From positions 56,024,134 through 56,088,133 of the forward strand of contig NC_064435.1 in NCBI RefSeq assembly GCF_023343835.1: a DNA stretch of 64,000 bases. Direction: 5' to 3'. Below the pieces are notes generated by a model. That model saw only the letters and a program-made list of their open reading frames with translations. It did no database searches and was not told the origin of the DNA. This DNA is from Lagopus muta (taxonomy: Eukaryota > Chordata > Aves > Galliformes > Phasianidae). This document shows, in pieces, positions 1 to 14,000 of this stretch (position 1 is its first letter; each line of letters opens with the position of its first letter). The translations under genes and the position numbers were made by a program.

Positions 1-265
1 GACTGATGCGGAAATCAAAGAAAAGATTTCTGCTGCTGTAAGTTGTACTGGGCCTCCAGCTGTCAGCTGTATAAGTACTGCCAACAATTAGGCAGTAATA
101 ATACTCCTCAGTAAAGTACATAAAAAGCAACAGATTCTAGAAATTCTAGAAGCATAGTTTCCCGAACAAGAATACGACTTGTGCTCATTCACTCAAGAAA
201 ACATTCCCATCTGCAATCATACCTGGCTAATTCCACTCTGAATAAAAAAAACACAAAAAAAACCC

Positions 266-294
266 CAAACCAACCAACCAACCAACCAACCAAC
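266..294. repeat. AACC microsatellite
   Basis: Six to seven copies of CAAC/AACC in an A- and C-rich stretch. Confidence 0.95.
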
Positions 295-550
295 AAAAAC
301 ACAACCCAAAACACAGAACCACACTGAAGAGCTTTCACATTTATTTCGGCCTAAAGTGAGTATAAATACCAGAGGTGAAATCTGGCCTAGTTGAGCTTAG
401 GGAGTCCTTTAAAATTGATATGAGTAGAAGAAATGTTTTGCCTTATAAAAGGCCCTCCTTTTGGTGGGCTAAAATCTCAAATCACAAAGAGTAAATGGAA
501 TAATAATACATCACATGCGAACAATTACCTGCCCATCTTATCACAAACAC

Positions 551-640
551 AAAATCATACGGGTTGGAAAGAACCTCCAGAGATCATCGAGTCCAACCCC
601 CCTGCCAAAGCAGGTTCCATACACCAGGCTGCACTTATAA
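551..640 (-). mobile_element. CR1 3' end scrap
   Basis: CGGGTTGGAAAGAACCTCCA, GATCATCGAGTCCAACCCCC and CTGCCAAAGCAGG are the reverse complement of the CR1 3' UTR. Only about 90 bp are recognisable. Confidence 0.85.
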
Positions 641-3600
641 TTCCTTCAACATCAACATGAGCTTTCAATTAGGTTCAAGGTGGAGAAAACGCGTTTTACA
701 GACACTGTAGTTGTTCAACAGCAACCATATGTAAACCTGCTATAGAATATAAAAAGAGCAATCAGCAAAACACATTCAGAAGAGCTTGCAAAAGTTAATG
801 CACACCATTAGCTGATATGATGGAACAATCAGAATTTAGTATTTTTCTCATCTTTATGAGTTCTAATCATAAGCTTAAATACTTTTTAAAGTGTAATGCA
901 AACAAATAAAACTTCTGAATAAGGAAAAATTATATGGATTGTTTTTGAGCATTTATCTTGAAGGCATAGTCACTTAATAAACAACCTGCCACCTTCCTTA
1001 ACTTTCAAAAATCAGAATCCTCATCTACAGAGGATTTGCAAGCAACAGAAATAAGTCAGTGCTTTTGAAGCAAAGTTCAGTTTTGTAAACGGTATTCTAC
1101 AAAGCTAACCTGTATAGAAGATAATTTATTTCTGAACTCCTTTGCAGATGAAACACAGTAAACAGTCTACAGTGATAACACTATGATGAAAGCTTTACAT
1201 AAAGAAATTGAGTTAATTTTTCTGTTTCAAAGTAAAGGGAAGATTCTCTGGCACAGTACCTTTCATACTTGGAAGTCATTCACTTCATTAGGGAAATTCA
1301 TATTAGCTCTGAAAAAGTTGTAATGAAATGCGTAAGAGGTTGTCTGAAGAGTATTTTATGTTAAAGATAGAAGTTCACTTATCATACAAGAGGGCTGCTC
1401 TGAATAATAAAGTAACAGGTAACTACTCATCACGTTACAGGCACAGATCTCCACCTCAAGCAGAAATATGCATTTTCTAGACAGGTAGCGAGGTGGTAGC
1501 TATTTCAGTGTACCTATTGCATAGAACTGGAGAGTAGAATTGTGCCTCTACTGACGCCATATTCAGAAGCTATTAGGTACATCTGAGAACCATTTAAATG
1601 TAAATAGGATGTGAACTGTTTGTCAGTGACTAAAAATAGTCTTCCAGGCAACTGCCTTAGTAATTAAAAACCATCTGGTATCATAAAAGAATATAATACT
1701 GCCAGTATATCCACAGGCCGAAAGGACGCACTTGTTCTCCTAGAACAGTAGAAACACCTATGTTTTTATGTTAGAGCTCTTTATACGGAAGATCAGATCC
1801 ATCTTACTATTTTTTCCCCCAAGTCTCTCCTGGGGAGAGAAAAAAAAAAAAAAAGAGAGAGAAGTGTAGAAGAAAGACTGACATAAACTAAAAAAAAATA
1901 TAAAAGTGAATTTAAGAGCATACACAAAAAGATAAGCACCTGACAGAGGGAAGGAGCCTTTTTGAAGCCTTTCTGTCCTTTTTTACTGGTAAAACTATGA
2001 AAGATGTAACAGAAAATATAAGATTGGTACCTCACCTCTTAAATCTGATAGAATTACACTCTTGATTTTCAATGTGAGGTACATAGAAATGGATATAAAG
2101 TAAAGTAACTTACCTAAAACCCCTTGCTTTTCTGGCTCATTTTAGGATTTTAATGTTTGCAGACACAAAAACGAAAATATTCTAGTCTGTACATCTAAAC
2201 CTGAATTTTTTTTTTCCAAGCTAATATACCCTAGAGAATAACTGATAAGATTGTTCTTTATTAAAAACAGTAATAAGAATATCATAGTTTCAGTGCTCGT
2301 CAGGGAGATTGATAGTTTAATGCTAACAGCAAATAACTACATAAATTAAAATTAGCGATCACAGTAGTTGCCTGCTGCACAAAACATCATCTTCAAGATC
2401 ATATTCATATCACATTTAAAATTTTCAACTTCATTTGTTAATTTGTAACAATTGAAAAAATACTTACCTTCACTTCCAAATTCATTAGAGATAATCATTT
2501 ATTAAGGATGTTGAAGAGAGTTAATATATAATTTCCACATTGATAGTTTCAATAGTTACAGGAATAATAGGAGCTGATTATTATGATTCACAGGAGGCAG
2601 TTCCTATGCACAGTGAAATTCTTTTAACAGATTTGTGTTTTTTATGCATCAAAATAAAAAAAGTAGTAGTAGAGCTACTGCGGATCTGATCAACCTGCAT
2701 AGAACAGAAGTTTAACAGAGCCAACAATGCAGGCTATCAGGCTAGTTTTACATCATTCGCAAGTGAAGTTGAATCCTATACCATTACACAAAAATTTCTG
2801 GGGCTTCAGAAACGGAAGTTATTCCATATCTAATTATTAGATGTGTCAAAATAATCTCTCTAACTGCTGTTTGTGTAATTCAAGTACCTTCTTTCAAAAA
2901 ACTTTTCTTAAAAAAGGAGTACACCAGAAATACTAAAGCTAAGTCATTCAAACAATGAATAGCAAGAGTATCAACAGTGTTTGTGTGTGCCTTTCTATCT
3001 GTATGTCTCTGTGTATCACATTTCCACAGCTCAATTAAGGAGAAGTATTTTTTTCTTGCATATTTAAGTGAGCATGGCAACTGAGGTTTTCTTCCAGGCT
3101 GTCAAGACTCAGAATCTCCTACACGCGTAGTTTGGGATATACCAGTTCTAAAAATTGAAACTAATTTAGGGTTTGAGACTATCACATGTGAATCAGAATG
3201 ATTATTCTTCTTAACCTGGCGTCTTACATGAAGCGAGAAGCCTTGATTTGGCTTCTCTTTTAAGTTGCACCTGTGTGAATAAATAACCTTGTCACTCTCT
3301 AGCGCTCAAAAGATGCATCTTCACGTGAATCAATTGTTCTATAGCCTTATTTCAAGCATACATAGCAATACAGAAAAATCAGAAATGTTTGCCAGTATCT
3401 ATGCTTCATAGAATACCCCTCCATGTAATGATTATTTAAGACATTAATTTCCCTGTCAGCACCCATTTGTTCTTCTCGTAGATGAATTGTATTATTTTCT
3501 TAAATGTTTGAGTTATTTTCATGAGTAAATCTTAATCAATGGAATAACAAATCTATATAATCATTCAGTTCTTTGTAGTGTAATTGAATTTTATTTGCTC

Positions 3601-4302
3601 ACTTATCATCTACAATGATTTTCTAGTATTCAACCGTTTAATCTCTATTCTCAGAGAATGCTACAACACGAATTTCATACAAGAAAAAAAGCAGCAAGAT
3701 ATTCCTGATGCATCTGAAACAGTCATGGTTTTATAAACACATGCACAGCTAACTTCCAAAGACGTTTAAAAATAAGAACATGACAACTTTCTGGCAGTCT
3801 CTACAAAGAAACCATGAAATTTCAGATAACGTGTAAAGTTCCTGTAGAACTCTCCATCTAACCTGGAACAATACGCAATGTACTACACCATCAACAGCAT
3901 TTGACCGTCCTATGGAGCTGCAAAACTGTTTCTAGAACTTCTTTCCAAACCCAGGCAAAATACCCTTTGAAATACCAGTAATCACAAAAAGGAGGAAAGT
4001 TGACTCACTCTGTTAGCGATGAAGTTCTCTAACAGTAGAACACTCCTTTTCAGAAAGCAACCTTCATCCAAGGGACATTCTCCTTTCAAAGGCTAGCCTC
4101 TAAATGATCAAGGGAGGAGTAGACCCTGGATCTACCCTTTCTGGTTGTTTGGGAAGCATAGGTAAATTGCTTGCACCTGTGCTTCCTGGGCCAGTCACCC
4201 AATTCACCAGGTGCTCAATCATCATTTCAGGCAGTGACAAAACAGATTCCCTACAGCATACTTGAGTGAATTACAGCATTTCATATTTGCATGTTACCTC
4301 AA

Positions 4303-4311
4303 AAAAATAAC

Positions 4312-4342
<31 letters not shown>

Positions 4343-4356
4343 AAAAAAAAAAAACA
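4303..4356. repeat. A-rich AAAAC simple repeat
   Basis: Repeated ACAAA and ACAAAA units ending in a run of 17 A residues, then a GA-rich stretch (4357-4403) leading into the CR1 end. Confidence 0.9.
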
Positions 4357-4403
4357 AGGAAAAGAGAGAAGGATAAAGGAGATAAGGGAAGGAGAAAAAT
4401 GGG

Positions 4404-4534
4404 AAAGGCCAGGTTGGATGGGATCCTTGGCAGCCTGGTGTAGTATTAAATGTGGACGTTGATGGCCCTGCCTGTAGTGGGATGTTGGAGATTCCTGAGG
4501 CCCCTTCCAACTTGTGTCACTCTGTGATTCTGTG
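4404..4534 (+). mobile_element. CR1 3' end fragment
   Basis: AAGGCCAGGTTGGATGGGAT, a degraded middle, GAGGCCCCTTCCAACTTG and the tail CACTCTGTGATTCTGTG mark a CR1 3' end in plus orientation. The A-rich AAAAC repeat just upstream is a separate simple repeat. Confidence 0.85.
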
Positions 4535-6253
4535 GGAAAAACAAAAAGGAGAGGAAAAACAATATAGGAAAGAGAAGAGGAAGTAAGAGAAGAAAAATTG
4601 ATTTGTTTTAGGAAGGCGTCAAAAAAAAAAGGAAGTTTGTTGACATCCCTATAATTTGGTCACTATTGAATTATCGCACTGTGTAAAAAATACGCAGATT
4701 CTTTTTTTAAGCTGAAGATATAAGTTATCGCATATAATTTTCAATACAACCCTTCTTTTTTAATGTCATTCACATAAATGATCCTCCTAATCCCCATTCT
4801 CGCTTGTAAAAATGGTTTCCTTGCATAACTTCTTGCCAAAGCTAATGAAAAGCTGTGCTCTCCATATTTTAACCTGGCTTTACTTGATTAAAATTTATTG
4901 ATATATATGCCAGAAATAATTTACATAGTAGCAATGGAAAAATATATATAAATATGTATATATATAATACTGTTAACTGTAAAAATGGGATCAAATATTG
5001 CCACATCAACAAGAGAGAGATGAAATATGACAAAGAAATGAAGTTGTATCAGTGATGCCAATTAAGATGCATTATTTGACTATAAAGATTTCTGTGAATT
5101 TTGTGTTAAATGATAAGATTAACATATTCTGTGTTTAATAGGAAAAGACAAAAAATACAAGAATTATTTCAGGGTTCCTATGTATAATTCTCTTTTCAAA
5201 GCAGGTATTTCAAACAGCTTCATTTCCCCTAAAGTCACACTGTAGTCTGTCAAAGGACTCCCACTTTATGAAAGGATTTTGGAGAATGTAACCACCCCAT
5301 ATGTATCAAGAATCCTCCCTTTAAAAATCCGTTTGCCATAAATTATTAATTTTGTCAAAGATTATGCTACTCAAACATTACAGATTATTCCTTTCAGAGG
5401 TGCCAGACACAAAAAGAATTTCAGAGACTTGTTATTCCTTTCTCTGCATTTCAAATGCCTAGGAGAGAAATGCTGAACGTTCTGTTAAAAATGAGACAAA
5501 TTTTGACTTTTCTGAAAAGTACGAGAAAGTGATTGGTTTGGGCTATTGGCCAGAAACTCCTGTGGAAGGAAAAAAATCAGAAGTAGTTGGATTTGGGACA
5601 GATCTAGCAGAAATCTTGTGGGCTCCCTATTCTTGTCTTTGCAACTGACTTGTTTACAGCCATGTAAATTGTAAACAGTCAGTGCTCAAGCCCTCTCGAT
5701 GTTACGATGACTTTTGCAAGTCCAAAGACTTTCTCAACCACATGGCTCTTGAACTTCCAGCCTTCAGTACAGGATTTTGTTGTTCCTAGTATCATATGAA
5801 GACAGAGGCAGAAGTAAATTACATGCTTATATGTAAACATGTATTTTTCAATTGTCATACTGATTTCTTTCACAATCAGTAGAGAGAGAATGTGGTTTTG
5901 GAGCGCAGTTCAACACATCTACTTTAAACAACTGAAAAGTTTGGTTAGATTTTTTCCAGAAAAGTGCCTACAACATCTATAGGGAAGGTCTTGAGCAATT
6001 AGCTCAGATGTTAAAACAATTCTGCAGGTGTATAAATAAATAAAAGGTGTATAAATGAGACATCACATAACTAAACAACAATAAGAAGCCAAAAGCCCTG
6101 AATCCATTAACCCAGTCTTTCGTCTAAAGATTTCATTCAGGATTTCACACATTTACATGGTTTGAAAGAGATTTTGTTTTTCCTTTGAATATATATCTAT
6201 TCAAGAGGTAGGGGAAGATTTAATTTCTCTTCACTCCAGGAAAATTCTTTAAA

Positions 6254-6256
<3 letters not shown>

Positions 6257-6285
<29 letters not shown>
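6257..6285. repeat. Poly-A tract (29 bp)
   Basis: An uninterrupted run of 29 A residues with no retrotransposon body recognisable upstream. Confidence 0.97.
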
Positions 6286-6287
<2 letters not shown>

Positions 6288-6782
6288 AACTCCTTAATAT
6301 TTATTTGTTTTTAAGAAAATCCTTAATTTTAATGCCTAGATCCTTTTCCACAGAGGTAGGCATTTTGAAAAGAGTGACTGAGGATCTATGATTTTATGTT
6401 AGTACTCATAACAGTTATGTTAGTTTTCATTATGGTGCTTGTGAAAGAAAGTGAAATCCCTTGTGATATTATAGCTAGTTATTTCAGAATAACAAGGATT
6501 CACAAACTAGATTTCTGCAAATTTTAAAATTAAATTCTCCCCTCCCCCTTGGGAAATACTTATAAATGTATCTTCATTGTTTCTCATAATTTACCAGTTT
6601 AATATATGAACATAAATTCAGTGTTCTGAATGTGAATAGCAAAGCTTAGAACTTAAGATACACTTCCCCATAAGCAGTGAGCCATACCCATAGCCAGTCA
6701 CAACTGTTAGGTCTTCAGCATCTTAGAATGCCTCTTGATTACAGCAGACTTTTCCTGGGAGTTTATCCTTTCAGGAAGTAAA

Positions 6783-6855
6783 GGCCTGATCCAAACCCCG
6801 CTGAAGTCAATGGAAAAAGACTCCCATTGACTACAATGGGCTCTGGATCATGCCC
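6783..6855. repeat. Palindromic interspersed repeat (ancient MITE-like hairpin)
   Basis: Two arms of about 30 bases pair closely around a short loop: GCCTGATCCAAACCCCGCTG and AAGTCAATGG on the left, CCATTGACTACAATGGGCTC and TGGATCATGCCC on the right. The wording GATCCAAA..TGAAGTCAATGG is a motif I associate with an old, dispersed palindromic element in reptile and bird genomes, though I cannot name the family with certainty. A single copy is seen in this window. Confidence 0.7.
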
Positions 6856-7989
6856 TAAGTCCAATCTCTTCATTAATGCAGGATTAATAACAAGACGGCT
6901 TTCTAGTACTGTGGAGTACCTAAAGTCCCGGCAATTTCAGCTGAACAATTTCACTTTAGACTGCAGTCCGCTGAAATTTGAAAGATGAAGCTGAAGTCTT
7001 TTTTGGGTGATAAGAAAACATTAACTGCAGTATTTTGATTTCCTAGTTATAGTCAAATTCATCAGTTCAGGCATCCTGAGAAAATAATTGAAGCCAAAGA
7101 AAAATATATTTTTCAAACCATATTTGTTTCAGAAACTTAATATAGACATTGATTTCATCAAGGAACAAATGTAAGGAGAGATCAGAAGAGAGTCTCACAA
7201 TAAATAAACTATTGTACAGTTAACTACATAAGGGTTTTAGTTTAATTTCTTCTTAAATTAACAGACAATACATGATACAAAGATTGTCACAGCATTTTTT
7301 CAGTTTGTACAACAAACCACAATCAGTTCATAATGAGATGAGCAGAAAGATATTGACATTACAAAAAGTAGTAAGACCTTTAAGTTCTCTGAGCTTGCAG
7401 ATGCGCATTGTGAAATGTTATATTAGTAGGCTTTGACAAACAGTAAATGAACAGAATTACTACACAATCATTCAATTAGATACAAATATATGTCTACATT
7501 AGGATCAGTTTTATAGAAAATAAATATCTGAAACAAAGGTCTTTTGTGCTTTTCCTGCTTAAAATTTATTTTTCTGATAAACCTCTGAATGAATCAGACA
7601 TTCCAAAGGAACTCTATTGTTATCCATTGGTAGCATTTCACTAAATTTCCACTAGCAGCATTTATTAATTTACCTCGCTTATGCATACAGACAGGAATGG
7701 CTCAAAAGTTGAAACATTTTCATTTTTTAATTAATTTGTGATGGTACTGCTAAAAATATACACAGGAGACAACTACTGATCTTTTTGGCCTTGCACAAGA
7801 AGTCTAAGTCATTAACTGTAGTATAAAATCTTCACATAAACCAAAGCTATGATTTTCATATATGTACCTGAAATGAAGGCAGTACACATTAATTCATATA
7901 TAACCCAGGCAACATTATTGGTACAAGCACGAGAACCTTGCAAGTACAAATCCAGATGAAAAATGTACAAAATTGCTCCCTTCCCTTTT

Positions 7990-8022
7990 TTTCTATCTTA
8001 TCTATCTTTATCTATCTTATTC
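7990..8022. repeat. TATCT-type microsatellite
   Basis: Repeated CTATCTTATCTATCTTTATC and CTATCTTATTC units, an imperfect tetra/pentanucleotide repeat. Confidence 0.85.
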
Positions 8023-11000
8023 ATGCTAGAACATTCAAGAATATTTTCAGAAATATTGCTTGGCCCACATCTCCTCCTTCACTCTCTTACCTGACTAGAT
8101 AGTCCTTTCTATCACATCCTTTACACCTATATTGTCACTCACAGCAACAATGCCACAAATCAGATCAAAAGTCATTACTTATGGTTGATATTGATGAAAA
8201 ATAATAAGCAGTAATTGCACAGGTTTATAAGAAGAATGAAATGATAAAAATGTAATGAGGCTTCAGAAATAAACTTGAGTATCAGTACTATTAATCTTGC
8301 TTTCACAGTGGGAAGAGAGTCTTTTTTTTTTTCCCCATCTGGGGAACATTGAGGAGAAACAGAATTTTTATTAACTAAATGTGTTTTATTTTATTTTTTA
8401 ATTAAAAGAGGAGATAGAATGCACTCTTGTTCTCATATTTCTTACTTTTCCAGTTCATCCTCAGGCAAAACACATTTGTAGATTAAACATCCAATAGAAA
8501 AGTAATGTTCACAATTGTTGTTTTTCCTCTCTTTAGAAAACAATCAACACTGAATTATATCCTGAAAAGTTTTAAAACAAAATAATCTCCTTCTACATAC
8601 TAAGGAAATATTAAATAAACCTTAATGAAGGACAGAAGAAAAAAGCAGTAACAATATTAAAAGGAGGGTCAGAATAGAAGAAAGCATTCACCCTGAGATA
8701 CTTAATATTTTAATTGGTTATTTGGAAGAAATAAGAAATGTTATGATTCTTATTCTAGCCTTATTAAAGTGAGTGGCAAAAAGCCAGTGAGTTCAACTGG
8801 GCCAAGATGAAGTTCTAACCAAATGAAGAAATTACTTCAGATGAAATGTTACTTTATTCCCTTTGTCTTCAAATTCTAGAAGAAAAAAATAGAATAAAAA
8901 AGATTGCTTGAGACCTGGATTAAAGGCAATAATTACTTTGGGGGAGAGTAACTTTTGAGTATGAATTTATTGACAGTGCTAGAAACTGTTGAAATTGGCT
9001 CTATAGAAGTATCTAAAACCTGTTCTGACCTGATCTGTCCACATTACTGAGAAGGAAGTCCTATTTAAACACAATAAACATCAAGCCTTTCTCTGAGAAA
9101 TATGTAGGTTTAGTTGAGGACAAAGGACACATCCACTCGTGCTTATTGTGCTCTCTTCCAGGTGGCATTTTTTGGAAATTCACAAAAGGAGGACCTGCTT
9201 AAAGAAACATTCAATCGCTTTTCCTCCATGCATGAGAACTTATTAGCTCTTCATGCTGAAGCACCAGTACTAATAGACCAAAGATAGAACCCATTTTTCT
9301 CTTACCAGCAACAGCACCTCAGGATCTCCTTCCTCCATCTGCCACTGGGTGTTGACAAGTATTTGACTTTTTTCACCTGTGAGAGTGACTAAGCTGGTAG
9401 GGGGAACGGCTACCTAAGGCTGTCCAATTTACTGGGGAACAGTCCATTTTCTGTAGTGACTATGTTCCATAGTCACTTCCAAATTCAATTACAATAGCAG
9501 AACTGAAACATGGAAGGATGCAATATCCGAGCTTCCTTTCAACCAGAGGGTTTCAGATATAGCAACCTAAAGCTGTCAATTCAAATAACAGAAATAATGA
9601 ATTATTCTTTAGTCCCAGGAGAAATTGACTTATAAAAATTAATGCAGTCAGATAAACATTTGAGAAAGCAAAGGAATGTCAAAGAGAGAATGCCAGTCTG
9701 CCTTACACTGATGCCAATAGAAGAAGTACTTCTACAGAAGAGGGGCTTTATTTAAAATGCTTTCCAGTACACAGTAGAATTAAAGAGTACAACAGATATG
9801 TAGAAACTTTTAGACAAGGCTATTCCCTGCACTGCTGTCACTGCAGTAGCACTAACTTGAAGCAGTTCCAAGTACTCATAGTTCCCTTTGATTTTACTCT
9901 GCTCATCCCAGTGAGTACTCAACCCATATTATATCTTCTTGAAGCAAGATTCAGCTTCAAGATATTATATATCTTTGACTAACAGCTTTTGAGATTCATC
10001 AAGAACGATTAAAAGGCATAAAAAGTTAGCAAAACACAAATAAAATGATTTAGTCATGATCTGGTAGAACAGATATTTTCTAAGAATCATGGCATTTTAT
10101 CTACTTATTTTTTCCCCCAGAATAAAACACTAGAAGCATCCTCAGCAAGCTAACCAATAAATCTTTTAAATTTATGTTCATCTTCATAGGAATTCAAATA
10201 CATTTTGTAATGCCAAGCATGAAATGTTCTGGAAATGGATGAAAGCCTTCCTTTCTATTTCTCAGACAAATTCTGTGTACAATATCAGTCCAAATAGCAT
10301 TAACTTGGGAACATTTGCAGTTTTCAGCAATCTGATCACTGTTTATTGCTATCTGGGGACACATAAGCCCCTGTGTTCATTCTGAAGTATCCACATACCT
10401 GTGAGGTATGCATACTAAATGATAGAAATTATGCCATATTATAAAACTTACTGCATATATCAGCACATGCTCTGCATTTTACAAATTAGTCTGTGTTAAG
10501 CTCCACAACATGCATGATATAGGGGAAATTCATGACTTTTCTTCAAACTTGACAGTTTTGAAAACTTTTAATCTGGAATTTATTTCCTGTTGAAAACAGA
10601 AAAAGGCAAAATGTTGTAATATAGTCACGCCATGTTCATTGAACTTAAGAATTTGATAAAATTTAAATAACAAGCTTGGCAGAGGCTTACATAAGCATAA
10701 TTGTTACACATCACGATCACAAACTTGTATCAGCACAAAATTTTCCCCTAAAAACACATCACCTGAGCAGCAGATTTAGTCATATTCATTACTACTATCA
10801 CGAAAGAAACAATCTAGATTATGCTGTGGTTCTTCCTCTCACCTTCACAATATATTTTATCACTTTAGACATCCCTGCTCTTCAGAAGTGATTCTACACT
10901 GCCTTTTTACGTAAGGGTCCTTTTCAGAGTTCTGTGGATTAGGTCCTTGAATGTGACCTTGTATTATGTCATCATATTTTTCTCCTTCAAACAATGTATT

Positions 11001-14000
11001 ATGTCAACAGTACTGGCTAGATGCCATAGTGCAATTTTTTTGCTGGGCACAATAGGCATTCCACTGCATAGTTTCCTTTTCTAAAGGATTTACTAAAAAA
11101 TGTAGAGCAGAAAGTGCCTGAGCTCTCAGAATGAGCTTTTAAGTATACCTGGGAATGCAGAGTTTTTAATTCTTAGAACTGTATGAAACAAACATAATCA
11201 AAAAGTTAGCAGCCAATGTCGGTCAAAATCTAAAATCAAAACAAGTAAATGCATTAGAGAATTTGCAAACTGTTCAACAGAAACATGTCCATTTTATGGT
11301 ATAAGACATTAACTGTAAGTATAGTGCACAATTATTTATTTACTTACCACAGTTGGATTCTTCAATGCTTTTTTCTTTGAATCCTTCTCTGTGTTCCACT
11401 TCTCCTGTCTCTACTTTGCAAATGAGGATAATTATCACTACATTCAAATGTAGGAAATACAACTGTAATGTAAACCTCAGTGATTAGAAAATTAGTTTTT
11501 TTTTATCCCCTCTTATTAGGAGAAGCCATGCAGCCACAGTACTAATGTTGTTCTTCACATTGAGAAAATGTTTTAACAACATTCACATGCAGTTTGTTCT
11601 CTGTTTTAACCCAGGTGATCTCATCACTGAAAAGTCAGTCCCAAACAGTATAGCTGTTTCTGAGAGAGCCTTAAAATGTTCCTAAATCTCAGGGGAAAAA
11701 AAATAATTTCTCCTTAGAGCTTCATGCTCAATTTCAGTGTCCTTTGAACCATGGCATTTAGAAAGTAATAGCTGAGATATAAATGTTTCTGAAGAATGCA
11801 GCCAACAGGGTGTTTGAATGTAATACGAATTTATTTTTTTTTAATATTAGAAATATGTTAACTTAAACTAAAAAAGAGATAAAATTAAAAAAATAAAATA
11901 AAAAATATTTCATTTTAAATTTAATTAGCTATTTCCAATTTAACTGTTAAATTATACAGACATATGCAGACAATGTAAATATCTTTATAGATGAGGCTTA
12001 ACTAGACCAAGTTCTCCAATGCTCACTAACTTCTATTATTATCACCACAACTAGAGGTAGGATTTACACTGCTACCAAAATCGGCAACAAAGACCACCAT
12101 ATCTGTATCATTATTCCATTTAGTGTCAACAGCAACGAAGAGTGGTGAGCTCACCATCACAGACTGTATGAGAAGATCCTGATTCAGAAGTTAGCCAAGA
12201 AGCTAAGAATTTTTGTTAGTAACTTTACTGGATACATCCCCCTCAGTGTGTAGAAGCTTGAAACCATATTGCTTACAGTTAAAAAAAAAAATAGCCTCAT
12301 GTTCAGATATATATTTCATCATAATGCAACCAATGAACAGAAAGAACCTGTGCAAAGTCTGTTCAACTAATCCTAAGAGGTAGAAGAAACATTCATTTTC
12401 TCAAACCATCAAAAATTTCCTAATAGTTCTCTTTCTTTTCTCCATATACTCCAAACAGATGTGTGTTTAAAACATCATGCTGCATAAAGTTTATGTTCTT
12501 AAGTGATTTCCAGAAAAGCTTGTGCTATTGAGATTCATCTTTTGATCAAAGCAAGTTGAATAATAAAATCTGAGAGAAGTAAAATCATGCAGATCTTCTA
12601 GTGTGCTTTCTTATGCTTGTTTTTATGCACCTTGGATCTAATCATTTTCCAGCAGTGCGTTAAGTGACTCAGCTGAACTCTAATGAAATCTGATAGCGCT
12701 TCTTAAAAAAGCCATGTATTATATCATATCACAACAAATATTTTTTTCATTTGAGTCATCCATTTGACAGAAGCATGTTTGCATCAAAAAAGAGGAAGAG
12801 AAGTAAAACTAGGAATTCTAGCTAAATTTTGGGAGAAAAAAGCAGATTTGAACAAACAAGCTCTTATAACATTAAGGTCACATTAACTTTTCTTCCTTCT
12901 AACAAGAACTGAAAGTTTTCCCAGTTACTCTGTTTCAGTCACCAATGTGATGATGAACTTTGTAATAGTACTCTTTATTACCAACTAAGTCAAAATGCTC
13001 AATATTTGCCTATGCTGTTGTAGACTTTTCACCAATAGACTAAAAGTTAAGAAGAAATGTTATGTTACTAAAGTTACCCTCTTATGATAACATAAGTGTC
13101 TGGGCTTGGAACATTACCATGAAACTTAGGCCACAGTTAAATACATTCCTCATTCCAAGAAAACTGTAACATTCATTTCATTATGAAGAAGGTGCCAGAT
13201 ACACTCAGAATATCAAACCAAGTCATCCCATAGATGCTTTTTATACCAAAACATTCAGCAGAATGTGGGAGTGAAAAAGTTGTAAAGGAATTAAAAATGT
13301 CTGCCATTGGCAAGGAATACTCAAAATACAAGAACCTACCTTTGAATCAAAGAAAACCTTTGTTCCTTTTGGTTAAATTTATTATATGGATGGGGGTTAG
13401 GGTTGTATTTGCATGGTAATGAAATGTTCCATCTCTTAGTCTTATAACTGTTAAAAATGTCATTGTTGCATTGGTCATTGGGAAAATCACTTTCTTTTGT
13501 TTATTATGCTCCCTTTCAATGTTTTACTTTATTTTCTAACTTACAACTGTCAATTACTCATAGAGGATTCTTTGAATTACTGACTTGTTAATGTGCAGCT
13601 CACCTATATCGTCACTGACTGAAAAGTCCTTTAGCACTTAGCAAAAATTTGAGGACTTAAGTTGTTTATCCCTAATGTAAATTGCATTTTGTTCATCACT
13701 AAAGGCAGTGAAAGCCATTCACTTCCAACAAACTGATTTTTTGTCATTAAAATTTTGATTGAACAAAGCAAAGCAGGATCAAGAATTAAGATGTGAATAG
13801 GGCATGAATTAGAGCTTGCAGTTGTATTAGCAAAACCTCATATGCAAGGTATCTTCATTTGCAGATTCAGCTGTTACAGCTGGATGTTCATTTAACCAGA
13901 TATCATCATTGAGGATTTGTGCAACTCCCCGACCCCCAAATTTTTTGTTTTAGGATCAGTTCAACAAACACCATTGCTCCATTTCACATCCAATAACTGC

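Noticed and set aside
1824..1840. Small hairpin TCTCTCC-TGG-GGAGAGA
   Set aside because: Seven-base stem next to an A/GA repeat; within chance for this length of sequence and not linked to any gene.
8331..8346. Palindrome TTCCCCA-TC-TGGGGAA resembling a transcription factor site
   Set aside because: A single short motif in gene-free sequence without supporting context.
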